A stretch of DNA of 29,120 bases from an uncultured Oscillospiraceae bacterium (GTDB lineage Bacteria > Bacillota > Clostridia > Oscillospirales > Acutalibacteraceae). Below, piece by piece: positions 1 through 8,068 of the stretch. Under the pieces are notes generated by a model, which saw only the letters and a list, made by a program, of their open reading frames with translations, did no database searches and was not told the origin of the DNA. The stretch's first letter is position 1, and each line of letters starts with the position of its first letter. Both the position numbers and the translations under genes were made by a program. The stretch covers positions 1-29,120 of the forward strand of contig CAJJPG010000010.1 of the NCBI GenBank assembly GCA_905193585.1, written 5' to 3'.

Positions 1-98
1 CTTTATCAAGAGAGGCGGAGGGGACCGGCCCTGTGATGCCCGGCAACCTGATTTTCAAATCAAGGTGCCAATTCCGGCGGATTATCCGAAAGATGAGG
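1..98 (+). promoter_or_regulatory. SAM-I (S-box) riboswitch aptamer, 5' edge cut by the window
   Basis: The sequence carries the conserved SAM-I core: TATCAAGAGAGGCGGAGGG near positions 4-22, the GCCCGGCAACC segment at about 38-48, GGTGCCAATTCC at about 64-75 and GAAAGATGAG at 88-97. These form the P1-P4 four-way junction with the kink-turn and the SAM pocket. P1 pairs CTTTATC at the left edge with GATGAGG at 92-98, so only a few 5' bases are missing. SAM-I elements switch off sulfur and methionine genes when SAM is abundant; here the target is metK directly downstream, which gives product feedback. GATGAGG (92-98) can also pair with TCTCGTC (111-117) in the following terminator, which is the expected antiterminator alternative. 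Confidence 0.95.
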
Positions 99-107
99 CT
101 TTTTATA

Positions 108-137
108 CCGTCTCGTCCGAGGCGGTTTTAATTTTTT
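108..137 (+). terminator. Riboswitch-controlled intrinsic terminator upstream of metK
   Basis: CCGTCTCG (108-115) pairs with CGAGGCGG (118-125), including one G-U pair, and the T-rich run TTTTAATTTTTT follows (126-137). The 5' arm overlaps TCTCGTC, the partner of the riboswitch P1 3' strand. SAM binding that locks P1 should free this arm to terminate, while absence of SAM lets 92-98 sequester it. The metK ribosome-binding site lies just beyond, at 145-150. Confidence 0.88.
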
Positions 138-156
138 GAAAAAAGAGGAATTTAAA

Positions 157-1341
157 ATGGCGAAAATGCTTTTTACATCCGAATCGGTAACAGAGGGACA
201 CCCCGATAAGGTGTGCGACGGTATATCCGACGCGATACTTGATGAAATTTTAAAGAACGACCCCGACGCACGCGTTGCCTGCGAGACCTTCTGCACCACA
301 GGCAGCGTGACCGTAATGGGAGAAATAACAACAAGCTGCTATGTTGACATTCCGCAGATAGCGCGCGATGTGGTTTGCAGAATAGGGTACGACAGCCCCT
401 CCGCCGGCTTTGACGGCAACACCTGCGCGGTTATGACGGCGATAGACAAGCAGTCGCCCGATATAGCGCTGGGCGTTGATAATTCGCTTGAATACAAGGA
501 CGGCGAGGAGGACGAATACAACCTGCGCGGCGCGGGCGACCAGGGTATGATGTTCGGCTACGCCTGCGACGATACGCCCGAGCTTATGCCGCTGCCTATT
601 TCCTTAGCGCACAAAATGGCGAAACGGCTGACCGACGTTCGCAAGAGCGGTGAGCTCAGCTACCTGCGCCCCGACGGTAAGACCCAGGTTACGGTTGAGT
701 ATGACGACGGAAGACCTGCGCGCATAGAGGCGGTTGTGGTGTCATCTCAGCACAGCGCCGATATTGATTTATCAAAGTTAAGGGCGGATATACTCGAAAA
801 GGTTATAAAGACCACCGTGCCGGCAGAGCTGCTTGACGAAAACACAAAAATATATATTAACCCCACAGGCCGCTTTGTTGTGGGCGGACCGCAGGGCGAC
901 ACAGGGCTTACCGGCAGAAAAATTATAGTTGATACCTACGGCGGCTTTGCACGCCACGGCGGCGGCGCGTTTTCGGGCAAGGATCCCACAAAGGTTGACA
1001 GAAGCGCAGCCTACGCCGCAAGATATGTTGCGAAGAATATTGTAGCCGCGGGCATTGCGAAAAAATGCGAGGTGCAGTTAGCTTACGCCATAGGCGTGGC
1101 GCACCCGGTTTCGGTAATGGTGGATACCTTCGGCACGGGCATATACCCCGATGATAATATAGCCGAGGCGGTTAAAAAGGTGTTTGATTTGCGCCCCTCT
1201 GCTATAATAGATAAGCTTGATCTTAAAAAGCCTATATACGGCAGCCTTTCGGCATACGGTCATATGGGCAGGGAGGACTTAGGCGTTTCGTGGGAGAAAA
1301 CCGATAAAACGGAAGAACTTAAAAAGTACTTGACAAAATAA
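157..1341 (+). CDS. metK: S-adenosylmethionine synthetase
   Basis: This enzyme makes S-adenosylmethionine, phosphate and pyrophosphate from methionine and ATP in the cytoplasm. Visible motifs are GHPDKVCDGISDAILD from residue 14, the first family signature GAGDQGMMFGYA from residue 125, and the glycine-rich GGGAFSGKD loop at 268-276. The length of 394 aa is usual for the family. I chose the ATG at 157 because GAGGAA at 145-150 sits at good spacing and MAKMLFTSESV matches the family's N terminus; a TTG at 136 would add seven lysine/glutamate-rich residues and would place the start inside the riboswitch T-tract. Expression is governed by the SAM-I riboswitch and terminator just upstream. The tail of the gene contains the promoter of the next operon (TTGACA at 1330). 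Confidence 0.97.
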   Translation: MAKMLFTSESVTEGHPDKVCDGISDAILDEILKNDPDARVACETFCTTGSVTVMGEITTSCYVDIPQIARDVVCRIGYDSPSAGFDGNTCAVMTAIDKQSPDIALGVDNSLEYKDGEEDEYNLRGAGDQGMMFGYACDDTPELMPLPISLAHKMAKRLTDVRKSGELSYLRPDGKTQVTVEYDDGRPARIEAVVVSSQHSADIDLSKLRADILEKVIKTTVPAELLDENTKIYINPTGRFVVGGPQGDTGLTGRKIIVDTYGGFARHGGGAFSGKDPTKVDRSAAYAARYVAKNIVAAGIAKKCEVQLAYAIGVAHPVSVMVDTFGTGIYPDDNIAEAVKKVFDLRPSAIIDKLDLKKPIYGSLSAYGHMGREDLGVSWEKTDKTEELKKYLTK

Positions 1342-1357
1342 AACTTTGTGTTATAAT
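1330..1357 (+). promoter_or_regulatory. SigmaA promoter for infC-rpmI-rplT
   Basis: A perfect TTGACA (1330-1335) is followed after 16 bases by a perfect TATAAT (1352-1357). The -35 box lies inside the last codons of metK. Transcription should start near 1364, giving a leader of about 155 nt ahead of infC. Confidence 0.85.
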
Positions 1358-1363
1358 GGAATA

Positions 1364-1518
1364 ACAATGAAGCAGTACGTTTATTCGTCCTCACCCCGAG
1401 CGAGAAGCGATAGGGTCAATAAAAGTTCAAACTTATTTGTTTGGTATTTTTATGCGCGGGCGAAAATTCGTCCGCGCTTTTTGAATTGCAGCAACGCGAA
1501 TTTTGGAGGTGCATTAAC
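1364..1518 (+). promoter_or_regulatory. infC operon leader RNA, probably an L20-type autoregulatory leader
   Basis: This is the untranslated stretch between the promoter and infC. It ends in a strong attenuator hairpin (1454-1482), with the infC ribosome-binding site GGAGG at 1505-1509 after it. Known: in Bacillus the infC-rpmI-rplT leader is bound by ribosomal protein L20, which triggers premature termination. The same gene order with promoter, long leader and hairpin is present here, so the same control is inferred. I did not align the leader to the published L20-binding structure. A CAAAC...GTTTG pairing near 1428-1444 may be part of the competing fold. Confidence 0.6.
1454..1482 (+). terminator. 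Attenuator terminator in the infC leader
   Basis: GCGCGGGCG (1454-1462) pairs with CGTCCGCGC (1469-1477) across the loop AAAATT, with one G-U pair, and TTTTT follows. It lies about 30 bases before the infC start, well after the promoter. It therefore acts on transcripts that have already begun, as an attenuator, and would also catch read-through from metK. Confidence 0.85.
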
Positions 1519-2037
1519 ATCAGCAGCAAAGAGCTTTCCGTAAATGAAAACATCAGATTTAAGGAAGTCCGTACGATCGGCTCAGACGGTTCACAGTTGG
1601 GAATATTGCCGGTTGCCAAGGCTTTGGAAGCGGCGTATGCCGCCGATCTCGATCTGGTTTGCATTTCGCCGAACGCCGCCCCGCCGGTATGTAAGATAAT
1701 GGATTACGGTAAATACCGTTTTGAGCAGGCAAAGCGCGAAAAGGAAGCCAAAAAAAATCAGAAAACGGTTGAGGTTAAGGAAATAAGGTTAGGCCTTAGC
1801 ATTGACGTTCACGATTTCGAGACCAAGGGAAAACACGCAATGCGTTTTCTTGACGAGGGCAACAAGGTAAAGGTTTCTATCCGTTTCAGAGGCAGAGAAT
1901 TGGGTCACCCGGAAATAGGGCTTGAAACAATGCGCCGCTTCGCGGAATATTGCGCAGACCACGGCTCGGTTGAAAAGGCTGCTAAAATGGAAGGCAGAAA
2001 TATGCTAATGTTTTTGGCTCCGAAATCGGGTAAATAA
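1519..2037 (+). CDS. infC: Translation initiation factor IF-3 (non-canonical ATC or ATT start)
   Basis: IF-3 binds the 30S subunit, blocks 50S joining and checks the start codon and initiator tRNA. The protein has the N-domain (NENIRFKEVRTIGSDGSQLG), the signature KIMDYGKYRFEQ with a basic linker, and the C-domain ending GRNMLMFLAPK. From 1519 it is 172 aa, usual for Firmicutes. No ATG, GTG or TTG lies in frame at a sensible place. GGAGG at 1505-1509 is followed by ATT at 1513 and ATC at 1519. ATC gives nine bases of spacing and a first residue that matches the first residue of Bacillus IF-3, so I prefer it; ATT at 1513 would add two residues. Rare starts are known for infC: they make translation sensitive to IF-3 itself. 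It is first in the infC-rpmI-rplT operon. Confidence 0.93.
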   Translation: MSSKELSVNENIRFKEVRTIGSDGSQLGILPVAKALEAAYAADLDLVCISPNAAPPVCKIMDYGKYRFEQAKREKEAKKNQKTVEVKEIRLGLSIDVHDFETKGKHAMRFLDEGNKVKVSIRFRGRELGHPEIGLETMRRFAEYCADHGSVEKAAKMEGRNMLMFLAPKSGK

Positions 2038-2069
2038 TTGCAGTTGAATTATATCAGGGAGGACTTACA

Positions 2070-2267
2070 ATGCCTAAGATCAAAACACACAGCGGCGCGA
2101 AAAAGCGCTTTAAGCTCACCAAAACCGGCAAGGTTAAACGTGCTCATGCTTTCAAGTCGCACATTCTCAACAAGAAGACCACAAAGCGCAAGAGAAATCT
2201 CCGCAAGGTTGTTACGGCTGACGTAACCAACGTAGCGAAGATCAAGAAAATGATTCCTTATAAATAA
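2070..2267 (+). CDS. rpmI: 50S ribosomal protein L35
   Basis: L35 is a small, very basic structural protein of the large ribosomal subunit. The 65-aa product begins MPKIKTHSGAKKRFKLT, the typical L35 N terminus, and is rich in lysine and arginine throughout. A GGGAGG ribosome-binding site lies at about 2056-2061. The gene sits 32 bases after infC and 29 bases before rplT in the standard order, and is expected to be co-regulated with them by the leader upstream of infC. Confidence 0.97.
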   Translation: MPKIKTHSGAKKRFKLTKTGKVKRAHAFKSHILNKKTTKRKRNLRKVVTADVTNVAKIKKMIPYK

Positions 2268-2296
2268 GGTACGACTGAAATCGGAGGTTAGAAGAT

Positions 2297-2656
2297 ATGG
2301 CACGTGTTAAGGGTGCGTTAGCAACACGCAAAAGAAGAAAAAAGACTTTAAAGCTGGCTAAGGGTTATTTCGGCGCTAAGTCAAAGCTTTTTAAAACCGC
2401 TAAAGAAGCCGTAATGAAATCCGGCAACTATGCGTACATTGGTCGCAGGCAGAAAAAGCGCGATTTCCGCAGATTGTGGATAACCCGCATTTCCGCCGCC
2501 TGCAAGCTTAACGGTATAAACTATTCCCAGTTTATGAACGGCCTTAATAAGGCGGGAATAACCATAAACCGTAAAATGCTTGCCGACCTTGCGGTTAATG
2601 ACGCCGCGGGCTTTACCACCTTGGTAAAGGCTGCCGTTAAGGCTCTCGAAAAGTAA
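2297..2656 (+). CDS. rplT: 50S ribosomal protein L20
   Basis: L20 binds 23S rRNA early in assembly of the large subunit; in Bacillus it is also the repressor that acts on its own operon leader. The 119-aa product starts MARVKGALATRKRRKK and contains the conserved GNYAYIGRRQKKRDFRRLWI segment at about 43-62 and the NGLNKAGI segment. GGAGGT at about 2284-2289 is the ribosome-binding site. It is the last gene of the operon and is followed within six bases by a terminator. Confidence 0.97.
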   Translation: MARVKGALATRKRRKKTLKLAKGYFGAKSKLFKTAKEAVMKSGNYAYIGRRQKKRDFRRLWITRISAACKLNGINYSQFMNGLNKAGITINRKMLADLAVNDAAGFTTLVKAAVKALEK

Positions 2657-2661
2657 TTTTT

Positions 2662-2694
2662 TTCGCCCGGGGTTTGCTCTCTGGGCGAATTTTT
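2662..2694 (+). terminator. Intrinsic terminator after rplT
   Basis: TTCGCCCGG (2662-2670) pairs with CTGGGCGAA (2681-2689), with one G-U pair and a ten-base loop, followed by TTTTT. It closes the infC-rpmI-rplT operon. Confidence 0.88.
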
Positions 2695-2708
2695 AATATT
2701 ATGAAAGG

Positions 2709-3503
2709 GTGCGGTGCCGATTGGATGGCTTTAAAAAAGTTACAAGCAGAGAAAATCCACTTATCAAGCTTGTTTCCTCGCTCCAGAAAAGCGCTGCCGC
2801 AAGGCGCGAAAACGGTCTTTTCGTGCTGGAGGGGCTGCGGCTGTGTACGGACGCGTGCGATAACGGAATCAGGTTTGATAAGTTGATCGTCTCATTTTCG
2901 GCGGCGGAAAGGCACGCCGAAAAAATTGCGGCATTTGCAAAAAATGCCGATGACTGCATAGCCGTTCCCGACGCGCTTTTTAAGAAGATAGGCGATACCG
3001 AAAACCCGCAGGGAATAATAGCGCTTTGCAAAATACCGAGAACCGAGAACATAAATATTAAAAAGAACGGTAAATACGTCGCTTTGGAAAATATAAACGA
3101 CCCCGCGAATTTAGGCGCAATATCCCGCACGGCTGAGGCGCTGGGGGCGGACGGGCTTATACTGTCCTCTGGCAGCTGCGACCCCTATTCACCTAAAGCT
3201 ATGCGCGCCTCAATGGGAACGCTTTTGCGTATGCCGATTTTTGTTTTCGGCGATTTTGCGGCGGAAATGAAAAACTGCAGGCTGAAATTTTACGCCTGCG
3301 TGCCGTCTTCGTCGGCTGAAAGCATTTCAAATGTAAAATTTTTGCCCGGCTGCGCCGTAATGATAGGCAACGAGGCAAACGGGCTTACCGAAGAAACAAA
3401 GGCGGCGGCGCATAAAAAAATCACCGTACCTATGCGCGGCAGAGCCGAATCGCTTAACGCGGCGGCTGCGGCGGCAATAGCCGTTTGGGAAATGATGAAA
3501 TGA
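2709..3503 (+). CDS. SpoU/TrmH-family RNA 2'-O-ribose methyltransferase
   Basis: A member of the SPOUT class that transfers a methyl group from SAM to a ribose 2'-OH of rRNA or tRNA. The N terminus (SRENPLIKLVSSL, then FVLEGLRLC at about 37-45) is the SpoU substrate-binding domain. The three SpoU motifs follow: NDPANLGAISRTAEALGA near 128, MIGNEANGLTEE near 218, and SLNAAAAAAIAVWE at the end; the second and third tie the trefoil knot. It resembles Bacillus YsgA, but the target base cannot be read from sequence. The GTG at 2709 gives 264 aa; TTG at 2721 (260 aa, with AAAGGG upstream at about 2704) is an equally possible start. Its stop codon overlaps the dprA start. Confidence 0.88.
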   Translation: MRCRLDGFKKVTSRENPLIKLVSSLQKSAAARRENGLFVLEGLRLCTDACDNGIRFDKLIVSFSAAERHAEKIAAFAKNADDCIAVPDALFKKIGDTENPQGIIALCKIPRTENINIKKNGKYVALENINDPANLGAISRTAEALGADGLILSSGSCDPYSPKAMRASMGTLLRMPIFVFGDFAAEMKNCRLKFYACVPSSSAESISNVKFLPGCAVMIGNEANGLTEETKAAAHKKITVPMRGRAESLNAAAAAAIAVWEMMK

Positions 3504-4651
3504 TTGAATACCTTATCTGGCTGCAAACAGCCCTCGGTGCGGGAAATCCGCGCGGGGCGCGGGCGCTCGATAATATAGGCAGCGCCGAGCAAATTTACAA
3601 AATGAACGATACCGAGCGCAGGCAAAGCGGTGTTTTCACGCCGAAAGACCTTGAAATGCTGCACAATACGAAATTGGGCGAAGCAAAGGCGATAGAAAAG
3701 GAGTGTCGCCACCACGGGATAACCCTGCTTGCATACGGGGATAATAAATACCCCGAAAAACTAAGGGTAATAGCCGCGCCGCCCGTTTTGCTTTATTTAA
3801 AGGGCAAGCTACCGAATGTGGACGAAACGCCCGCGGTTTGCATTGTGGGACCGCGAAAATCAAGCGAATTCGGGCAGAAAGCGGCATATTCATTAGGTTA
3901 CCGTTTAGCCTCTGCCGGAATGACGGTGGTAAGCGGCGGAGCGCGCGGTAGTGATTTTTATGCTCACAGCGGGGCTTTAAAGGCTGAGGGCAAAACCGTG
4001 CTTGTTATGGGCTGCGGAATAGAATCGGACTACCTGCCCGAAAATGCCGCGCTCAGGCACGCCGTGGCTGAAAACGGCTGCCTTGTAAGCGAATACCCGC
4101 CCTTTGAGGGTGCTTCTAAATACACTTTCCCTGTGAGAAACAGGCTTATGTCGGCTTTAGCCGACGCGGTTATTATAACCGAGGCGGGCATGCGCAGCGG
4201 CGCACTTAACACGGCTAACCACGCGCTGAACCAAGGCAAGGAAATTTTTGTAATACCCGGCTCGCCTGCGGATGAAAATTACGCGGGCTCAAACGCCTTG
4301 CTCCGCGACGGCGCCCGACCGCTGCTTGATATAAGCGATATTTTGAATGAATATCTGCCGCGGTACCCCGATAAAATTGATATTGAGAAAGCAATTAAAA
4401 AGCGGGCAAAACCCGTGGAAGAACGCGCTGCGAAACCCGAAAAAACGGAAGTTCACAAAAAATTATTAATTGAAACTCTTTCAAATGAGGCGAAAATAGT
4501 ATATAATCAATTGAATAAGCCTATATTTTATCCCGATGAGATAAATACTTCTTTAGAGCCGAGCGATATTTTATCGGCGCTTACCGAGCTTGAAATAGAG
4601 GGGCTTATACGCTCGCTGCCCGGCGGCAGGTACGAGCTTATCAACAACTGA
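3500..4651 (+). CDS. dprA: DNA-processing protein DprA (Smf)
   Basis: DprA binds incoming single-stranded DNA during natural transformation and loads RecA on it; it is also kept in bacteria not known to be competent. In order the 383-aa protein has a short helical N-terminal region, the Rossmann-like core (VGPRKSSEFG near 112, SGGARGSDFYAHSGAL, GCGIESDYLPEN, then FPVRNRLMSALADAVIITEA with the GALNTANHAL helix) and a C-terminal winged-helix (about 325-383). The usual GxR and GID elements appear as VGPR and GSD, small departures from consensus. ATG at 3500 overlaps the preceding stop as ATGA, which suggests translational coupling; a TTG at 3485 would add five residues. The dprA-topA order is common in Firmicutes. 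Confidence 0.95.
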   Translation: MIEYLIWLQTALGAGNPRGARALDNIGSAEQIYKMNDTERRQSGVFTPKDLEMLHNTKLGEAKAIEKECRHHGITLLAYGDNKYPEKLRVIAAPPVLLYLKGKLPNVDETPAVCIVGPRKSSEFGQKAAYSLGYRLASAGMTVVSGGARGSDFYAHSGALKAEGKTVLVMGCGIESDYLPENAALRHAVAENGCLVSEYPPFEGASKYTFPVRNRLMSALADAVIITEAGMRSGALNTANHALNQGKEIFVIPGSPADENYAGSNALLRDGARPLLDISDILNEYLPRYPDKIDIEKAIKKRAKPVEERAAKPEKTEVHKKLLIETLSNEAKIVYNQLNKPIFYPDEINTSLEPSDILSALTELEIEGLIRSLPGGRYELINN

Positions 4652-4666
4652 AAACGGAGGAAGGAA

Positions 4667-6760
4667 ATGTCTAAGCTTATAATAGTTGAGTCACCCACCA
4701 AGGTGAAAAGCATAAAAAAATATTTAGGCGGCGGCTATGAGGTAATGGCTTCAATGGGTCATGTGCGCGATTTGCCGAAATCAAAGTTGGGCGTTGATAC
4801 CGAGCACGATTTTAAGCCGCAGTATATAAATATGTCGGACAAGAAGGACTTAATAAAGCAGCTTAAAACGGCGGCGGCAAACAGCGACGGCGTGCTGCTC
4901 GCAACCGACCCTGATAGAGAGGGAGAGGCAATATCGTGGCATTTGGCATATTTGCTGGCGCTCGATTTAAACGAGCCTAACCGCGTAGCCTTTAACGAAA
5001 TTACCGAAAGCGGCGTAAAGGCAGGCATTGCCGCGCCGCATAAAATAGATTTGAACCTTGTTGACGCGCAGCAGGCAAGGCGCGTGCTCGACAGAATTGT
5101 GGGCTATAAGCTAAGCCCGTTTTTATGGAAAAAGGTCAAGAGCGGGCTTTCCGCAGGCCGTGTGCAAACGGTGGCTTTAAGGCTTATTGTAGAGCGCGAA
5201 AGGGAAATTGAAAAGTTTAATTCCGAGGAATACTGGAGCGTAGACGCAAAGCTGCTTGCCGGCACCAAAAGCTTTAAGGCAGCCCTCTACGGCTTTGCCG
5301 ACGGTAAGAAAATAGACGTAATTCCGAATGCGGAGGAGGCCGACAAAATAGTATCGGCGCTCGGCGGTGCGGAATATATTGTTTCGGCACTTAAAAAGGG
5401 CACGCGCAAAAAGCAGCCGGCTCCCCCTTTTATAACCTCTACACTTCAGCAAGAGGCTTCGCGCAAATTAGGCTTTACGGGTCAGCGCACAATGCGCATT
5501 GCGCAGCAGCTGTACGAGGGCGTTGACGTTCCGGGAGCGGGCACAACGGGTCTTATAACCTATATGCGTACCGATTCGCTGCGTATTTCCGAAGAGGCGC
5601 GCGCGGCGGCTTATAAGTATATTACAGGGCGCTACGGCAAGGAATATCTGCCCGAAAAGCCACGCTATTTCAAAACAAAGAGCGGCGCGCAGGACGCGCA
5701 CGAGGCTATACGCCCCACGTCGGTCAGCTTTACGCCCGAGTCTGTAAAGGACGCGCTTACCGCCGAGCAGTATAAACTTTATAAACTTATCTGGGAGCGG
5801 TTTATAGCATCGTTAATGGAGGTTTGCGTGCAGAACACCGTAAACGCCGATATTACCGCGGGCGATTATTTATTCAAGGCAAGCGGGTATTCTATAAAGT
5901 TTGACGGCTTTACCGTGCTTTACGAAGAGGGCAAGGATGATGACAGCGCCGAGGGCGGCGCACTGCCCGAAATGAAAACGGGCGATAAGCTGAAATTAAA
6001 GGAACTGACCCCCAACCAGCACTTCACGCAGCCCCCCGCAAGATACACCGAGCCGACCCTTATTAAGGCGCTCGATGAAAACGGAATAGGCAGACCTTCC
6101 ACCTATGCGCCGATAATTTCAAATATATTGGGGCGCGACTATATTGAGCGCGAGAAAAAGAGCTTAAAGCCTACCAATCTCGGCATGGTAGTCTCCGACC
6201 TTATGGTGGAGTATTTCGATAAGATAGTGGACGTTAAGTTTACCGCGGGGCTTGAAAAGCAGCTTGACGAAATAGGCGCGGGCAAGCGCGGCTGGGTTGA
6301 TACGATAAAGGATTTTTATAAGGATTTTGATAAGCTTTATAAAAAAGCCGAGGACTCACTTGAGGGCAAGCGCGTAAAGGTGCCCGATGAGGAAACCGAC
6401 GTAATATGCGATAAATGCGGCAGAAAAATGGTGGTAAAATCGGGCAGGTTCGGCAAGTTCCTTGCATGCCCCGGCTACCCCGAGTGCAAAAACACAAAGC
6501 CCATGCCCGAGGACGAGGTAAAGCAACCCTGCCCGAAATGCGGCGGCAAGCTTGTTAAAAAAACCTCTAAAAAGGGCAAGAAATTTTACGGCTGCTCAAA
6601 TTACCCCGATTGCGATTTCGCAGCCCCCGGCATACCCACGGGCGAAAAATGCCCCGAGTGCGGCAGCTTTATTATAAGCGGCGTTCGCGGCAGAAAATAC
6701 TGTATGAATTCGGAATGCCCCACAAGGCAGAAGAAAGCGGATAAAAAAACGGATGAATAA
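4667..6760 (+). CDS. topA: DNA topoisomerase I (type IA)
   Basis: TopA relaxes negative supercoils by passing one strand through a transient break held by a 5'-phosphotyrosine bond. The 697-aa product has the TOPRIM domain (LIIVESPTK at 4-12; DPDREGEAI at 81-89 holding the acidic metal-binding residues) and the catalytic Tyr299 in GLITYMRTDS. At the C terminus there are three zinc ribbons, beginning at Cys581, Cys622 and Cys662, each with four cysteines. GGAGG at 4656-4660 precedes the ATG. It starts 15 bases after dprA and overlaps trmFO by eight bases, so dprA, topA and trmFO are likely co-transcribed. Confidence 0.97.
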   Translation: MSKLIIVESPTKVKSIKKYLGGGYEVMASMGHVRDLPKSKLGVDTEHDFKPQYINMSDKKDLIKQLKTAAANSDGVLLATDPDREGEAISWHLAYLLALDLNEPNRVAFNEITESGVKAGIAAPHKIDLNLVDAQQARRVLDRIVGYKLSPFLWKKVKSGLSAGRVQTVALRLIVEREREIEKFNSEEYWSVDAKLLAGTKSFKAALYGFADGKKIDVIPNAEEADKIVSALGGAEYIVSALKKGTRKKQPAPPFITSTLQQEASRKLGFTGQRTMRIAQQLYEGVDVPGAGTTGLITYMRTDSLRISEEARAAAYKYITGRYGKEYLPEKPRYFKTKSGAQDAHEAIRPTSVSFTPESVKDALTAEQYKLYKLIWERFIASLMEVCVQNTVNADITAGDYLFKASGYSIKFDGFTVLYEEGKDDDSAEGGALPEMKTGDKLKLKELTPNQHFTQPPARYTEPTLIKALDENGIGRPSTYAPIISNILGRDYIEREKKSLKPTNLGMVVSDLMVEYFDKIVDVKFTAGLEKQLDEIGAGKRGWVDTIKDFYKDFDKLYKKAEDSLEGKRVKVPDEETDVICDKCGRKMVVKSGRFGKFLACPGYPECKNTKPMPEDEVKQPCPKCGGKLVKKTSKKGKKFYGCSNYPDCDFAAPGIPTGEKCPECGSFIISGVRGRKYCMNSECPTRQKKADKKTDE

Positions 6761-8066
6761 ACTGACTGTAATAGGCGGCGGTCTTGCGGGCTGCGAGGCA
6801 GCTTATGCCGCGGCAAACCGCGGCATAGAGGTAGAGCTGATTGAAATGAAGCCCGCCAAAAAGACCGCGGCGCACAAAAGCGATTATTTGGCAGAGCTTG
6901 TCTGCTCAAATTCGCTGAAAGCATCTCGGGTAGACTCTGCCGCGGGGCTTTTAAAGGAAGAAATGCGCAGGCTCGGCTCTGTTTGCCTTGCGGCGGCGGA
7001 TAAATCGGCAGTGGCGGCAGGCGGCGCGCTTGCGGTTGACCGCGATATTTTTTCAAGGCTTATAACCGAGAAAATTAAAAACCACCCGAATATCACCGTG
7101 ACCGAAAGGCTTGTTACCGAAATACCGCAAGGCGGCGTTACGGTAATAGCGACAGGACCCTTGACAGATGACGCACTGGCGGCGGAGCTTTCAAAGCTTT
7201 GCGAGGGCGGCAATTTAAGCTTTTACGACGCCGCCGCGCCTATTGTAACGGCGGAAAGCGTGGATATGAGCAAGGCGTTTTTTGCCTCGCGCTATGATAA
7301 GGGCGGCGACGATTATATAAACTGCCCCATGAACAAAGAGGAATACACCGCCTTTTACCGCGAGCTGATAAACGCGGAATCCGCCCCACTGCACGGCTTT
7401 GATAAAGCGCCCAATGTGTACGAGGGCTGTATGCCCGTAGAGGTGCTGGCAAAGCGGGGCGAGGACTCAATAAGATTCGGACCGTTAAAGCCCGTGGGTC
7501 TTCGTGACCCGAGAACGGGGCACCGCCCGTGGGCGGCGGTTCAGCTGCGGCGGGAAAATGCGGCGGCTACCCTTTTCAATATAGTCGGCTTTCAGACCAA
7601 CCTTAAATTTTCAGAGCAGAAAAGGGTATTTTCAATGATACCGGGGCTTGAAAACGCCGAATTTATGCGTTACGGGGTTATGCACCGCAACACATTTATA
7701 AATTCGCCGAAGTTATTAAACCGCAATTTATCACTTAAAACGGATAAAAATATTTTTATTGCGGGGCAGCTTTCGGGCGTTGAGGGATATATGGAATCGG
7801 CGGCAAGCGGCATAATTGCGGGAATAAACGCGGCGGCTGAAATGACAGGCGAAAAGCCCCTTGTTTTACCCGAAACCACTATGACGGGCGCGCTGCTTTC
7901 ATATATTACAAACCCGCTGACGGATAATTTTCAGCCCATGGGGGCGAATTTCGGAATAATTCCGCCGCTTGAAACCCATATAAGGGACAAGCGCGAACGC
8001 TACGCGGCTTTGGCTGCGCGGGCGCTCGGGATACTTGCGGAGAATATAAAAACGGAGGAAATGTGA
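6753..8066 (+). CDS. trmFO: Folate/FAD-dependent tRNA (uracil-54-C5)-methyltransferase TrmFO
   Basis: TrmFO makes ribothymidine at position 54 of the tRNA T-loop, taking the carbon from methylenetetrahydrofolate and using FADH2, unlike the SAM-dependent TrmA. The N terminus has the FAD-binding VIGGGLAGCEAA motif (6-17). Cys51 in ELVCSNSL and Cys226 in YEGCMPVEV match the two functional cysteines of the Bacillus enzyme (53 and 226). The glycine-rich FIAGQLSGVEGYMESAASG near 335 completes the FAD site. At 437 aa it has the normal length. It overlaps topA by eight bases, which is the usual topA-trmFO arrangement in Firmicutes. Confidence 0.96.
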   Translation: MNKLTVIGGGLAGCEAAYAAANRGIEVELIEMKPAKKTAAHKSDYLAELVCSNSLKASRVDSAAGLLKEEMRRLGSVCLAAADKSAVAAGGALAVDRDIFSRLITEKIKNHPNITVTERLVTEIPQGGVTVIATGPLTDDALAAELSKLCEGGNLSFYDAAAPIVTAESVDMSKAFFASRYDKGGDDYINCPMNKEEYTAFYRELINAESAPLHGFDKAPNVYEGCMPVEVLAKRGEDSIRFGPLKPVGLRDPRTGHRPWAAVQLRRENAAATLFNIVGFQTNLKFSEQKRVFSMIPGLENAEFMRYGVMHRNTFINSPKLLNRNLSLKTDKNIFIAGQLSGVEGYMESAASGIIAGINAAAEMTGEKPLVLPETTMTGALLSYITNPLTDNFQPMGANFGIIPPLETHIRDKRERYAALAARALGILAENIKTEEM

Positions 8067-8068
8067 AA

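Noticed and set aside
136..156. Upstream TTG start for metK
   Set aside because: It lies within the riboswitch T-tract and has no ribosome-binding site; ATG at 157 with GAGGAA fits better.
1367..1543. Possible leader peptide ATG in the infC leader
   Set aside because: It would start only a few bases after the expected transcription start, has no ribosome-binding site and runs through the attenuator hairpin with no family-like sequence.
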